A stretch of DNA of 23,043 nt from Gp13-AA77 sp036521995 (GTDB taxonomy: Bacteria; Acidobacteriota; Terriglobia; UBA7540): the NCBI GenBank assembly GCA_036521995.1, contig DATDGR010000238.1:1-23043 (forward strand), written 5' to 3'. Positions 6,922 through 14,706 of this stretch are shown piece by piece. Every line of letters begins with the position of its first letter. Positions within the stretch are counted from its first letter, which is position 1. The position numbers and the translations under genes were made by a program. Under the pieces are notes generated by a model. That model made no database searches and was not told the origin of the DNA. It worked only from the letters and a program-made list of their open reading frames with translations.

Positions 6922-7021
6922 CAAGCAGACCCAAACTTGTAAGCCACTACAATTATTGAACTTAATCTGACAATATCCCGAAAACGGCGAAATATTATTT
7001 TCAAACGGACCCAAACTTGTA
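6914..7021. repeat. 28-bp direct repeat, two copies
   Basis: 6914-6941 and 6994-7021 share 26 of 28 bases (attattttcaa..., ...gacccaaacttgta) with an 80-bp period. The intervening sequence is AT-rich and unrelated to the nearby genes. Function unknown. Confidence 0.6.
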
Positions 7022-7169
7022 GCAGACAGATTCAAAACAGATAACACGCCGAAGCGGGTCTAAAACTCGAAAACTAAACAAACCCAAGCAAACCCAGATT
7101 TCAGCCTCTAGTGACGGAAGCCAATTCGACAAGTCGTTCAGAATCAGCAGACGCTTGTTGAGTTGGAAA

Positions 7170-7202
7170 AAAACGAACCTAAAACGAACCCAAAACGAAC
7201 CC
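7170..7202. repeat. 11-bp tandem repeat (aaaacgaaccc), three copies
   Basis: Three consecutive 11-bp units, aaaacgaacct then aaaacgaaccc twice, lie in an A/C-rich tract that also contains related acaaaccc and gcaaaccc motifs just upstream (about 7075-7100). The strand bias and low complexity are unlike the flanking coding DNA. Confidence 0.6.
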
Positions 7203-7501
7203 AAGAAGAAACCGGGACTGAAATTCGCAGGGTTCGAATCGAGTAACCCCCTTTGGAATCTGGAGGGTGCTCGAAACTCACAGAAAAACGAAGCTAAGAG
7301 CAGCCAAGTTCTCGCAGAAGAGATGACAGAAAGGCACAAGTGGCAAGTGATCGTCCGTGACGTCAACCATCGCGAGACTCGTTACCTCGGTTTCCCACCA
7401 GAATCAAAACGATTTTTGGCAGAAGCGTGCGAGCAGGAATCCAGAATCCAAATCCAGCTTGGCCATTGCCTATTGCCCCATTTCCAGTTACGATCCGACG
7501 T

Positions 7502-7530
7502 GCCCGCGCAAACAGGGTCCTTGTGCGGGC
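7502..7530 (+). promoter_or_regulatory. 5' stem-loop upstream of the peroxidase gene
   Basis: gcccgcgcaa (7502-7511) pairs with ttgtgcgggc (7521-7530), ten pairs including one G-U, with a 9-nt loop. It ends 15 nt before the AGGAG ribosome-binding site of the peroxidase. No T-run follows, so an mRNA leader structure is more likely than a terminator. Confidence 0.35.
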
Positions 7531-7557
7531 TAAGGAAGTCAAAAAAGGAGCAAGCTC

Positions 7558-8142
7558 ATGCATCCGATAAGTTCTCAGGCACGTAGCTGGCAAGGATCGA
7601 TTCCGGTTTTGTTGGCTGCGGTGATGATGGCCGCGGCCGTCAGCGCCGCGGGCGCGGGCAGCGTCTACGATTACACGCTGGATTCCATCGACGGTAATCC
7701 GACGCCGCTTTCGACTTACAAAGGCAAGGTGGTGCTGCTGGTGAATGTGGCCAGCCGCTGTGGATTCACACCGCAGTATTCGGCCCTGGAAGCGCTCTAC
7801 GAGAAATACAAGGACCAGGGTTTCGTGATCCTGGGCTTCCCGGCCAACAATTTTGGCAGCCAGGAACCGGGCACCAACGCCGAGATCAAGACTTTCTGTT
7901 CCACCAAGTACAACGTCACCTTCCCGATGTTCAGCAAGGTCTCGGTAAAAGGGGATGACACCACGCCGCTGTACCAATTCCTTACCGGGCATGCCAACCC
8001 GACTGTGGCCGGCGACATCAAGTGGAACTTCACCAAGTTCCTGGTGGATCGCAACGGCAACGTGGTGGCAAGATTCGAGCCGCCGGTGAAACCGGACTCT
8101 CCTGAGGTGGTCAACGCGATCGAGAAGCTGCTGAAGCAATGA
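7558..8142 (+). CDS. Exported glutathione peroxidase family protein (Cys type)
   Basis: A 194-aa thiol peroxidase reducing hydrogen or organic peroxides. Residues about 1-33 form a signal peptide (hydrophobic 'IPVLLAAVMMAAAVSAAGA'), so it acts outside the cytoplasm. The peroxidatic Cys68 sits in 'NVASRCGFTPQY', with Gln102 in 'FGSQEPG' and Trp156-Asn157 in 'WNFTKF' completing the active site. The usual 'FPCNQFG' box reads 'FPANNFG', so that Cys is absent. Cys114 ('TFCSTKYNVTFP') is at the position of the resolving Cys in thioredoxin-dependent family members, which suggests a 2-Cys enzyme despite the family name. AGGAG lies 7 nt before the ATG. Its stop codon overlaps the next gene's start (ATGA), indicating co-translation. 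Confidence 0.93.
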   Translation: MHPISSQARSWQGSIPVLLAAVMMAAAVSAAGAGSVYDYTLDSIDGNPTPLSTYKGKVVLLVNVASRCGFTPQYSALEALYEKYKDQGFVILGFPANNFGSQEPGTNAEIKTFCSTKYNVTFPMFSKVSVKGDDTTPLYQFLTGHANPTVAGDIKWNFTKFLVDRNGNVVARFEPPVKPDSPEVVNAIEKLLKQ

Positions 8143-9497
8143 AGCCGCGGTCGGAACGCTACGCCGTAGGGGAACGCGGGATCCTGAACACGATGGTGAC
8201 CCAATCTGGAGTGCGTGCACCGCTGCTTCTTTGCCTCGCGGTTTCGCTTCCCTCAGGCCTGTTGTTTGCGCAATCGGCCAGTCCGTCGACGGTGACCTTC
8301 ACCAAAGATGTGGCCCCGATCATTCAAAAGAATTGCCAGGGATGCCATCGCCCTGGCGAAGCGGCTCCGTTTTCCATGCTCACTTACGAACAAACGCGGT
8401 CATGGGCTGCGCCGATGAGGGACGCGGTACGGCGGAGCATCATGCCGCCGTGGTTCGCCGACCCGCATTACGGGAAATTCTCCAATGACCGGTCGCTGTC
8501 GCAGAAAGATATCGATACCATCGTCGCCTGGGCTGACGCCGGCGCGCCCCAAGGTGATCCGAAGGACCTGCCGCAGCCCGTGGAGTTCATGGCGGGTTGG
8601 GCTATCCCGAAACCGGACGTCGTCTTCGAGATGCCTCTGACGTACCAGATTCCGGCTCGAGGCACGATTGAGTACCAGAAAATCATCATCCCGACTGGCT
8701 TCACCGAGGACAAGTGGGTTCAGTTTGCCGAAGCGCGTCCGGACAATCGCGCTCACGTTCATCACATCATCGCCTTCGTGAGGGAGCCAGGCTCGCATTG
8801 GCTCGAAGATGAGAAGCCGGGTGTGTTTTTCGTCGCTCCGAAGCCCAAGGATGAGAGCGTGGATACCAGCAGCCTGCCCAGCGACTTCCTGGTGGGCTAC
8901 GCGCCTGGCCAACCTCCTGAGATCCTGGCGCCCGGGCAAGCCAAGTTGATCAAGGCCGGTTCCGACATCGTATTCGAGATTCATTACACCACGGATGGCA
9001 CGCCGGGCACGGACCGCAGCAAGGTCGGGCTGGTGTTTGCCAAGGAGCCACCCAAGGAACGCGTGCTTACTTTGTCCGCCACCAACGGAAAGTTCAGGAT
9101 TCCTCCAGGAGACCCGAATTACGAGGTGGATGCGGAGTTTGAAGTGGCAGCACCGGTGAAGCTAATCTCCCTCCATCCTCACATGCACGGACGAGGAAAG
9201 GACTTCGAATATCGACTGGTTTATCCCACAGGTGAGACCGAAACGATCTTGCGCGTGCCCCGGTATCGATGGCACTGGCAGCTTTGGTATATCCTTGCGA
9301 ACCCGATCGCTCTCCCCAAGGGAACCAAGATCGAGTGCACCGCGCATTTTGATAATTCGGCGAACAATCCCGACAACGCAGATCCGACGAAGGAAGTGAG
9401 ATGGGGCGATCAGAGCTGGGATGAGATGATGGTCGGCTTCTTTGACCTGGCGTTCGACGCCGGGATGCCAGTGAAGGATCTCTTCCCGGCGCGATAG
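8139..9497 (+). CDS. Cytochrome c / copper type II monooxygenase-like secreted protein
   Basis: A 452-aa exported protein with two parts. Residues about 55-140 resemble a cytochrome c domain: haem attachment C66-x-x-C69-H70 ('CQGCH'), and 'MPPW' (Met102) as candidate axial ligand. The rest resembles the two beta-sandwich domains of ascorbate-dependent copper monooxygenases (PHM/DBH type), with candidate copper ligands in 'HVHHI' (206-210), 'EIHYT' (His282) and 'HPHMHGRG' (346-353). Such proteins are common in Acidobacteria and Planctomycetes; their substrates are mostly unknown. The ATG overlaps the peroxidase stop, but a later ATG at 8193 (residue 19) gives a more normal signal peptide and may be the real start. 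The haem may feed electrons to the copper site. That is inference. Confidence 0.8.
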   Translation: MKPRSERYAVGERGILNTMVTQSGVRAPLLLCLAVSLPSGLLFAQSASPSTVTFTKDVAPIIQKNCQGCHRPGEAAPFSMLTYEQTRSWAAPMRDAVRRSIMPPWFADPHYGKFSNDRSLSQKDIDTIVAWADAGAPQGDPKDLPQPVEFMAGWAIPKPDVVFEMPLTYQIPARGTIEYQKIIIPTGFTEDKWVQFAEARPDNRAHVHHIIAFVREPGSHWLEDEKPGVFFVAPKPKDESVDTSSLPSDFLVGYAPGQPPEILAPGQAKLIKAGSDIVFEIHYTTDGTPGTDRSKVGLVFAKEPPKERVLTLSATNGKFRIPPGDPNYEVDAEFEVAAPVKLISLHPHMHGRGKDFEYRLVYPTGETETILRVPRYRWHWQLWYILANPIALPKGTKIECTAHFDNSANNPDNADPTKEVRWGDQSWDEMMVGFFDLAFDAGMPVKDLFPAR

Positions 9498-9514
9498 CGG
9501 CGAGGCCCGCTCGC

Positions 9515-11134
9515 TCACTTGGTTTCTGCCGCGCACACAAAGTTGGCAGCCTGGTTGGGATCTCCCGTGCCTCTGTACTTCGCGACCTGCGGATATGGGC
9601 ACAGCGGCCGCGTCATCTGAACGCCCTTGGCCGGACTACCGTCCACGAACTTGGTGGCAACGATTCGGGAAGGCGCCGCGCCCGTCTCCACCCAGTGCTC
9701 GAGGGCCGCGTAAGCGTTGTGCTCGGGGTCATCCGGTACCGGCCGGCCGTCCTCCCCGAACGAGGCCGGTCCCGGACCGTCCGCGCAGTGCTGCATCCCG
9801 GGCACCATGAAGAGCCGCAAGAACGAGTCGGTATCGCGCTGGCCCATCGTCTTCACTACGCTCTGGTAATAATCGATGCTGTTGGGAGCCGGGATGGCGG
9901 CGTCGCTCCAGCCGTGGTAAAGGATCAGCTTGCCGCCCCGGGCCATGAAGGGCCTGAGATCGGGATCGGTGGCGTTGAGGGCTTGGGCAGTCTTCGACCC
10001 GGCCAGTTTCAACGCCGCGTCAAGCTGGAAGGTCTTGGGATCCCAGTCCGCCTTTTCGTACACCATGTTTGAGAAGTATCCGACACCGAAGAAGGATATC
10101 AAGCTGCGGCTTGGCTCCGGACCCGTGATCCACAGGGGCCAGCCTCCCTCACCTTCTTCGCCGCCCGGCGGGTAACCGGGAAAGATCTGGCGCCCGGCGG
10201 CATCGCGCGGCCCAGCGTAGAGTTTCTTGAGTGCCGTCACTTGCGGCGCTGTCAGACAAGCGGGAGAATCGGCACCCGGGCAGAGCAGCGTAGCGGGATC
10301 AAAGTGGCATTGCCTGGGGTCATTGAGGATGCCGTCCGCCAATCCGTCCTGGGCATCGCAGGCCTTGAGCACCGCGGCGCTGACGGCTGGGATTTTGTCG
10401 CGCGGAATGTAGCTGGCGGGATCCAGGGTGGTGGCCAGCACGTCCCACATGGCGGCGGTCAGCAGATGTGTCCAATAATTCGCCGGGGCGCCCGCCAGGA
10501 TGCCGTCATAGTCTTTGGGGAAGCGCTGGGCCTCCATCAGGGCCTCACGGCCGCCGTCCGAGCAACTGGCGAAGTACGAGTGCTGGAGGGCGCCTCCGTA
10601 GTAGGCGTCGATGATCGCTTTGGCCTTCAAGGTCATCTCATGGACGCCGCGATAGCCAAAATCGGCCACTTTTTCCGGATGGCCCAAGGCCCAAGCCGCA
10701 TCCACCGGCGATCCTGTGTGGCCGGTATCCGTGCCGGCCGTCGCATAGCCTCTCTTCACCTGGGCTGCGAGCGACGGATAGTCAATGGCGCCGGCGAATC
10801 CACCATTGCCCTGGCCTCGGTATTTGCGATTCCAATCGCTAGCCGGCATCCAGACCTCGATCTTGATATCCGAATCGGACGTGGGCGCAAGTTCGGCCGT
10901 CACGCGGCAGAAAGCCGGAACGTCCTGGTAGCTTGGGGGCGGACCCATCGGCGGACTCGAACTAGAAGGAGGGGTGAAGGCTCCTGCGGGCACTGTTTGA
11001 GCTAGCGTAATCTTCGTACCTGGCAACCCGAGCTGGGCTAGGCTGCCGCAGGAGTCTGGAGCCGCGGCCGTGGAATCGCCGACATAGAACATCAGCAGTG
11101 CCGCCAGAAACGAAATCACCAACAGTTTTCGCAT
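9515..11134 (-). CDS. Tannase / feruloyl esterase family hydrolase, secreted
   Basis: A 539-aa secreted serine esterase of the fungal-type tannase/feruloyl esterase family, cleaving aromatic-acid esters such as gallate or ferulate esters. The signal peptide is MRKLLVISFLAALLMFYVG. The nucleophile is Ser192 in 'SCSDGGREAL', with the acid Asp411 in 'YHGWSDAAIP' and His449 in 'GMQHCADG'. The adjacent Cys191 and Cys450 form the family's CS-D-HC motif, where a disulfide ties the triad together. A calcium loop of the form DxxDGLxDGI ('CDAQDGLADGI') is present. The open frame extends 17 codons further, but ATG 11134 has AGGAG 6 nt upstream and directly begins the signal peptide. It lies 92 bp below the LeuA-like gene and may be read from that operon. 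Its end is 17 bp from the convergent cytochrome gene. Confidence 0.92.
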   Translation of the reverse strand: MRKLLVISFLAALLMFYVGDSTAAAPDSCGSLAQLGLPGTKITLAQTVPAGAFTPPSSSSPPMGPPPSYQDVPAFCRVTAELAPTSDSDIKIEVWMPASDWNRKYRGQGNGGFAGAIDYPSLAAQVKRGYATAGTDTGHTGSPVDAAWALGHPEKVADFGYRGVHEMTLKAKAIIDAYYGGALQHSYFASCSDGGREALMEAQRFPKDYDGILAGAPANYWTHLLTAAMWDVLATTLDPASYIPRDKIPAVSAAVLKACDAQDGLADGILNDPRQCHFDPATLLCPGADSPACLTAPQVTALKKLYAGPRDAAGRQIFPGYPPGGEEGEGGWPLWITGPEPSRSLISFFGVGYFSNMVYEKADWDPKTFQLDAALKLAGSKTAQALNATDPDLRPFMARGGKLILYHGWSDAAIPAPNSIDYYQSVVKTMGQRDTDSFLRLFMVPGMQHCADGPGPASFGEDGRPVPDDPEHNAYAALEHWVETGAAPSRIVATKFVDGSPAKGVQMTRPLCPYPQVAKYRGTGDPNQAANFVCAAETK

Positions 11135-11226
11135 TGAAAACTCCTGTGACGCGCCGGCCACATCGACGTGCAACGAGGATAACACTCAGCGAACCGCCCT
11201 TTGGTCCATCCTCAACCGAGAAGGGA

Positions 11227-12471
11227 TTACTCGCTTTGCTGGCCGCAAGCCTCCAGAATCTCTTTTTCCGTCAGCAGACGGTCCGCCCGCTTGGCCCGAT
11301 TGAAGATTCGTTCGACGCGCTCGTCGGTGGGATCGAGCGCGTGGTTTTCGAGCCAGAACACCACGTTTGACTTTCCGCTCATGGGACCGATCTCGATCTT
11401 CTGTTCCAGACCGAACCAGTGCGAGGGAACACCCGAATAGACCTGGTTGGCAAGCTCAGGGTCATCCTTGCGGTAGGCCTTGATAACGGCCGCGGCGTGA
11501 ACGCCGGTGGCGGTGCGGAAAGCGTCAGCACCAAAGACGGGGTAATTGGGTGGGATAGAAAAGCCTACAGCCTCAGAGACGGCAAGCACGTAGTCCTTGA
11601 GTCCGGTCAGGTCGCGATCAATGTAGCCGGGAGCCCCGAGAAGCTTGAGATTGACGAGCATCTGATCGAGCGGCGTATTCCCCACGCGCTCGCCAATGCC
11701 CAGGATGGCCCCGTGCACCTGGTCCGCGCCGGCCTCATAAGCCATGAGGGAATTCGCCACCGCCAGGCCGCGGTCGCAGTGCCCGTGCCAGTCGACCCGG
11801 ACCTCCTCGCCGGTCGGCTTCACCACTTCCTGGCAGACGAACTGGACCAGCGCGTGCACACCTCGCGGCATGACGTGACCCACCGTGTCGCATACGGCCA
11901 CCGCTCGGGCTCCGCACTCGATGGCCGTCGTGTAAAGCTTTCGGATCGCTTCCGGACGCGCGCGTGTGGTGTCTTCGGTCACGTACATCACGGGCAGGCC
12001 CAGACTCCTCGCGAACTTCACCGCCTTTTCCGTCGCGCGCAGCAGGAAATCGAGCGTCCAGTCCTCCGCGTACTGCCGGATCGGGCTCGAGCCTATGAAA
12101 GTCGAGGCTTCAATTTCGAGGCCCGTCGCTTCCGCGATTTCGGCGATGGGGCGGATGTCTGATTCCACGGTGCGGGCGGCAACGTTGGCCCGGATGCGCA
12201 TTCTGGCGGAGGAGATCTCGCGCGCCAGCGCCAGCACGTCTGCCTTGGCTCGCGGTCCGGCGCCGGGAAGTCCAAGATTGAGGCTGTCGATCCCGACCGC
12301 CTCCATCAAGTAGAGGAGCTCGATCTTTTTCTCAATCGTGGGGTCGATCACCGAAGGCGATTGCAGGCCGTCGCGCAGGGTCTCGTCGTTCAGGAGCGGG
12401 CGCTTGCTGACCCGAAGCTGAGGGCCGGAGGCTTTGTTCCAGTCGTAGATCAGTCCGTTCTTGACTTTCAT
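11227..12471 (-). CDS. DRE-TIM acyltransferase, 2-isopropylmalate/homocitrate synthase-like
   Basis: A 414-aa TIM-barrel enzyme of the DRE-TIM (LeuA/HMGL-like) superfamily. Diagnostic features are 'DETLRDG' at 29-35 (catalytic Arg and metal-binding Asp), 'HGHCDRG' at 229-235 (metal-binding His pair) and 'GIGERVGN' at 258-265. These support a claisen-type condensation of an acyl-CoA with a 2-oxoacid, or the reverse lyase reaction. At 414 aa it lacks the C-terminal leucine-sensing domain of classical LeuA, so feedback regulation by leucine is unlikely. Length fits homocitrate, citramalate or unassigned synthases. It follows the EthD-like gene by 22 bp, and no leucine genes are near, so a specialised role is likely. 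The ribosome-binding site is weak. The substrate is not determinable here. Confidence 0.85.
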   Translation of the reverse strand: MKVKNGLIYDWNKASGPQLRVSKRPLLNDETLRDGLQSPSVIDPTIEKKIELLYLMEAVGIDSLNLGLPGAGPRAKADVLALAREISSARMRIRANVAARTVESDIRPIAEIAEATGLEIEASTFIGSSPIRQYAEDWTLDFLLRATEKAVKFARSLGLPVMYVTEDTTRARPEAIRKLYTTAIECGARAVAVCDTVGHVMPRGVHALVQFVCQEVVKPTGEEVRVDWHGHCDRGLAVANSLMAYEAGADQVHGAILGIGERVGNTPLDQMLVNLKLLGAPGYIDRDLTGLKDYVLAVSEAVGFSIPPNYPVFGADAFRTATGVHAAAVIKAYRKDDPELANQVYSGVPSHWFGLEQKIEIGPMSGKSNVVFWLENHALDPTDERVERIFNRAKRADRLLTEKEILEACGQQSE

Positions 12472-12493
12472 AGTGATTTGACCGGAAGCCCTT

Positions 12494-12823
12494 TCAGGAC
12501 TGAAACGTGTAGACCTCTTCCTCGGTGACGAGAAATGACGGAGTGCCGCCGCTCGAGATGGAGACGGCGTGAGCTGCCGTCTCCTGCCCTCCGGGCGAAG
12601 CCAGGCATGCCTCCAGGGCTGCTATCGATGGGAAGTGAATCTCTGCGATGCGGTGAACGGACGGTGTGCCATGGGGCGACTGCAAGACCTTGGTGGCCAC
12701 AATCTTGGTCTTGCCGAGAAGCTTTCCAACCGCCATGGGGACGTGAACCTCGTTGTACTCCTTCTCAAAGGTTTCGACGTCCGTGGGCAGCGGATAAATG
12801 ACCGTAAGCTTTATTTGTCCCAT
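12494..12823 (-). CDS. EthD-domain small protein
   Basis: A 109-aa protein of the EthD dimeric alpha/beta-barrel (ferredoxin-like) family. The start 'MGQIKLTVIYPLPTDVETFEKEYNEVHVPMA' region matches the family pattern of a beta strand followed by 'F..YN..HVP', and 'HRIAEIHFPS' matches the third strand. EthD-like proteins occur in catabolic clusters, where some act as decarboxylases, dehydratases or accessory proteins; the exact reaction is often unknown. The chosen ATG has GGAGG 5 nt upstream. An in-frame TTG four codons earlier overlaps that ribosome-binding site and is unlikely. It sits between the aldehyde dehydrogenase (33 bp) and the acyltransferase (22 bp), clearly in one operon. Confidence 0.8.
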   Translation of the reverse strand: MGQIKLTVIYPLPTDVETFEKEYNEVHVPMAVGKLLGKTKIVATKVLQSPHGTPSVHRIAEIHFPSIAALEACLASPGGQETAAHAVSISSGGTPSFLVTEEEVYTFQS

Positions 12824-12856
12824 CGTTTCCTCCAAGAGACTTGTTGAGCTGATGAG

Positions 12857-14521
12857 TCAATGAATCAATTCCCTGAGCCGGCCACCGAGACGCGCTGCAA
12901 AGCCGGCGGCTCCGCGCAGGCGCGTCCAGAAGCCCGGGGCAAAGAGGAAGTCGACGAAACCCTCCATCAGCCGGCTAGCCCGGGCATCGTAGCCGAACCA
13001 CCAGAGCTTCGGCAGCTTCGGCACCAGATCGACATCAATGTATTTTACGCGGACCATTTCCATGAGACCAACCCGAGAATGGGTCCGCCCCAGGCCGCTT
13101 AGCTTGCAGCCGCCATGCGGAGCCTCGGCGATGCCGAATGAGCTCAGGCAGTCATTCACCATGACCGTCCCCGCCTCGAGGCGGCGTGCCAGACGCTGGC
13201 CGCGTTCGAGGTCGCGCGTCCAGACGCTGGCGGCCAAGCCAAACTGCGAGTCGTTGGCGAGGCGGACGGCCTCCTCATCGTCGCTGACGGTCATCAAGGG
13301 CAGCACGGGGCCGAACGTCTCCTCGCGCATGATGCGCATGCCGTGGTGGACCCCCGTCAGCACGGTGGGCTCGTAGAAGAATCCAGCCAGACCCTCGGGT
13401 GTCACGCGGCGGCCTCCGGCAAGAATGGTCGCGCCACCGGCCACGGCCTCCGACACGTGCTCCTCCACAATCTTGAGCTGCCGCTCGCGAATGAGGGGTC
13501 CCACCTCGACTTCGGGATCGTCGCCGGCGCCCAGACGCAGCCGGCGTGCCTTCCCGGCACAGAGTGTGGCAAAACGCTCGGCCACCTCGCGCACCACGTA
13601 GAGACGCTCCACCGAAAGGCAGGCCTGCCCGGCATTGGTGAACGCACCCCAGACGGCGCCGCTCGAAGCCAGATCGAGATCAGCGTCGGCGCAGACGATC
13701 ATCGGATCCTTGCCGCCGAGTTCGAGCAGTGTAGGCAGCAGCCGCTCAGCGGCGGCCGCCTGGATGCGCTTCCCGGTCAGGACGCTGCCGGTGAAGAGGA
13801 GCTTGTTGATGGCGGAAGCGGCCAGGGCCGCGCCGGTCACTCCGTCACCCACCACGACTGTCAGAACCCCTGGGGGCAAGCCCGCTTCCTCCCCGATGGC
13901 CTGGATGGCGAGGCCTGTCTGAGGTGTAAACTCCGACGGTTTCAGCACCACCGTGTTCCCCGCCACCAAGGCCGCCGAGATCTGGCTCGTTGGAATGCTG
14001 AAAGGGAAGTTCGACGGCGAGATGACGCCCACTACTCCGTAAGGCTCGTACTCGAGCCGTCCGCGCTTGAAGCGCACGGCCAGGTTATGATGAGGAACTG
14101 CCTGGGGTGCGAGAAACGCCGGGCCGCGACTCGCCCAGTAAGCAAGTTCGTCCAGCGCCACCAGAACCTCGGCCACCAGCGACTCGAGCCGGGGCTTGCC
14201 CGCTTCGCGCGTGACGAGGGCGGCGATATCGTAACGGCGCTTGAAGAGGGCGTCCTGCAGCCGCGTCAGATAGTGCGCGCGTCCTGCAGGGCCCAGCTTT
14301 CTCCAGGCCGCACTCGCCTGACGGCTCCGTTGCACTGCCATCCGGACCTCAGGCTCGTCGGCGGCCTCGAACTCGGCCAGAAGCTCGCCCGTGGCCGGAT
14401 TGAGCGATTGTACCTGGCGCCGACCAGTTCCGGCCGCGCCTTCGTCTCCTTTCTCATCCGAGTCTGCCGTCAACGCCGCCGGTCCTGCCGGGACCTGGGC
14501 CGCGGCTCGGTTGGAATTCAT
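12857..14521 (-). CDS. Aldehyde dehydrogenase (succinate-semialdehyde dehydrogenase-like)
   Basis: A 554-aa NAD(P)-dependent aldehyde dehydrogenase. Motifs in order: Asn171 in 'ISPSNFPF', cofactor-binding 'LKPSEFTP', 'LFTGS' (242-246), general base Glu267 in 'LLELGGKDP', nucleophile Cys301 in 'NAGQACLS', and 'EETFGPVLP'. The N-terminal 35 residues are low-complexity. The C-terminus is extended past the usual end with 'LWWFGYDARASRL' and a hydrophobic/Arg-rich tail, as in a subgroup of roughly 520-550 aa enzymes that includes SSADH-like proteins. AGGAG lies 6 nt before the ATG. It is the first gene of the operon with the EthD-like and LeuA-like genes. The SSADH label is only the nearest family; the operon suggests a different aldehyde. 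Confidence 0.9.
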   Translation of the reverse strand: MNSNRAAAQVPAGPAALTADSDEKGDEGAAGTGRRQVQSLNPATGELLAEFEAADEPEVRMAVQRSRQASAAWRKLGPAGRAHYLTRLQDALFKRRYDIAALVTREAGKPRLESLVAEVLVALDELAYWASRGPAFLAPQAVPHHNLAVRFKRGRLEYEPYGVVGVISPSNFPFSIPTSQISAALVAGNTVVLKPSEFTPQTGLAIQAIGEEAGLPPGVLTVVVGDGVTGAALAASAINKLLFTGSVLTGKRIQAAAAERLLPTLLELGGKDPMIVCADADLDLASSGAVWGAFTNAGQACLSVERLYVVREVAERFATLCAGKARRLRLGAGDDPEVEVGPLIRERQLKIVEEHVSEAVAGGATILAGGRRVTPEGLAGFFYEPTVLTGVHHGMRIMREETFGPVLPLMTVSDDEEAVRLANDSQFGLAASVWTRDLERGQRLARRLEAGTVMVNDCLSSFGIAEAPHGGCKLSGLGRTHSRVGLMEMVRVKYIDVDLVPKLPKLWWFGYDARASRLMEGFVDFLFAPGFWTRLRGAAGFAARLGGRLRELIH

Positions 14522-14678
14522 AACGCTCTCCTGGCCGCAAGACGAACGGACGGCGCACTCCGGTGGCGGCGCTTCAATTAAACCTCAAGATGGTTTGCTG
14601 CGCCAGTGGAGTCTGCACCCTTCGGTCCGAACTAGCCTACACCACTCGCTGGAGCCTGAAAAAAGCCCGAGAAAAGAC

Positions 14679-14706
14679 TTGACCGGCTAGGGGCCCACCG
14701 TATAAC
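14679..14706 (+). promoter_or_regulatory. Sigma70-like promoter TTGACC-16-TATAAC
   Basis: TTGACC (14679-14684) and TATAAC (14701-14706) each match the consensus at 5 of 6 positions, with a 16-bp spacer. The expected start near 14713 would give a leader of about 630 nt before the peptidase ATG, reading through both copies of the repeated unit. Confidence 0.45.

Larger units (their letters stand above)
6496..7557. other. Long intergenic region downstream of the IS (no convincing gene)
   Basis: About 1.06 kb lies between the IS end and the peroxidase gene. In order it holds: the second CTAA duplication; hairpin element copy 2 (6590-6630); a sigma70-like promoter (6672-6700) followed by several inverted repeats; a C11/G6 homopolymer junction (about 6893-6910); a 28-bp direct repeat (6914 and 6994); an A-rich tract with an 11-bp tandem repeat (7170-7202); and a stem-loop just before the peroxidase. 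Open frames in this stretch (for example 6699-6959 plus and 7155-7586 plus) lack ribosome-binding sites and any recognisable protein features. Confidence 0.6.

Noticed and set aside
7229..7241. tRNA-like T-loop sequence ggttcgaatc
   Set aside because: No 5-bp T-stem, acceptor stem or CCA context can be built around it.
7155..7586. Plus-strand open frame of 143 codons before the peroxidase
   Set aside because: It begins in a repeat tract, its composition is driven by aaaacgaaccc repeats, and it overlaps the peroxidase start and ribosome-binding site in another frame.
7363..8220. Minus-strand open frame antisense to the glutathione peroxidase
   Set aside because: The plus strand clearly encodes the peroxidase. 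The antisense product is Arg/His-rich and matches nothing I know.
2218..14521. One 4-hydroxybutyrate pathway linking the transhydrogenase and the SSADH-like dehydrogenase
   Set aside because: The genes are over 9 kb apart in different operons separated by mobile elements and unrelated genes, and the ALDH substrate is not established.
13343..14581. Long plus-strand open frame (412 codons) antisense to the aldehyde dehydrogenase
   Set aside because: Its sequence has no recognisable protein features, and the opposite strand encodes a full ALDH. Long antisense frames are expected in high-GC coding DNA.
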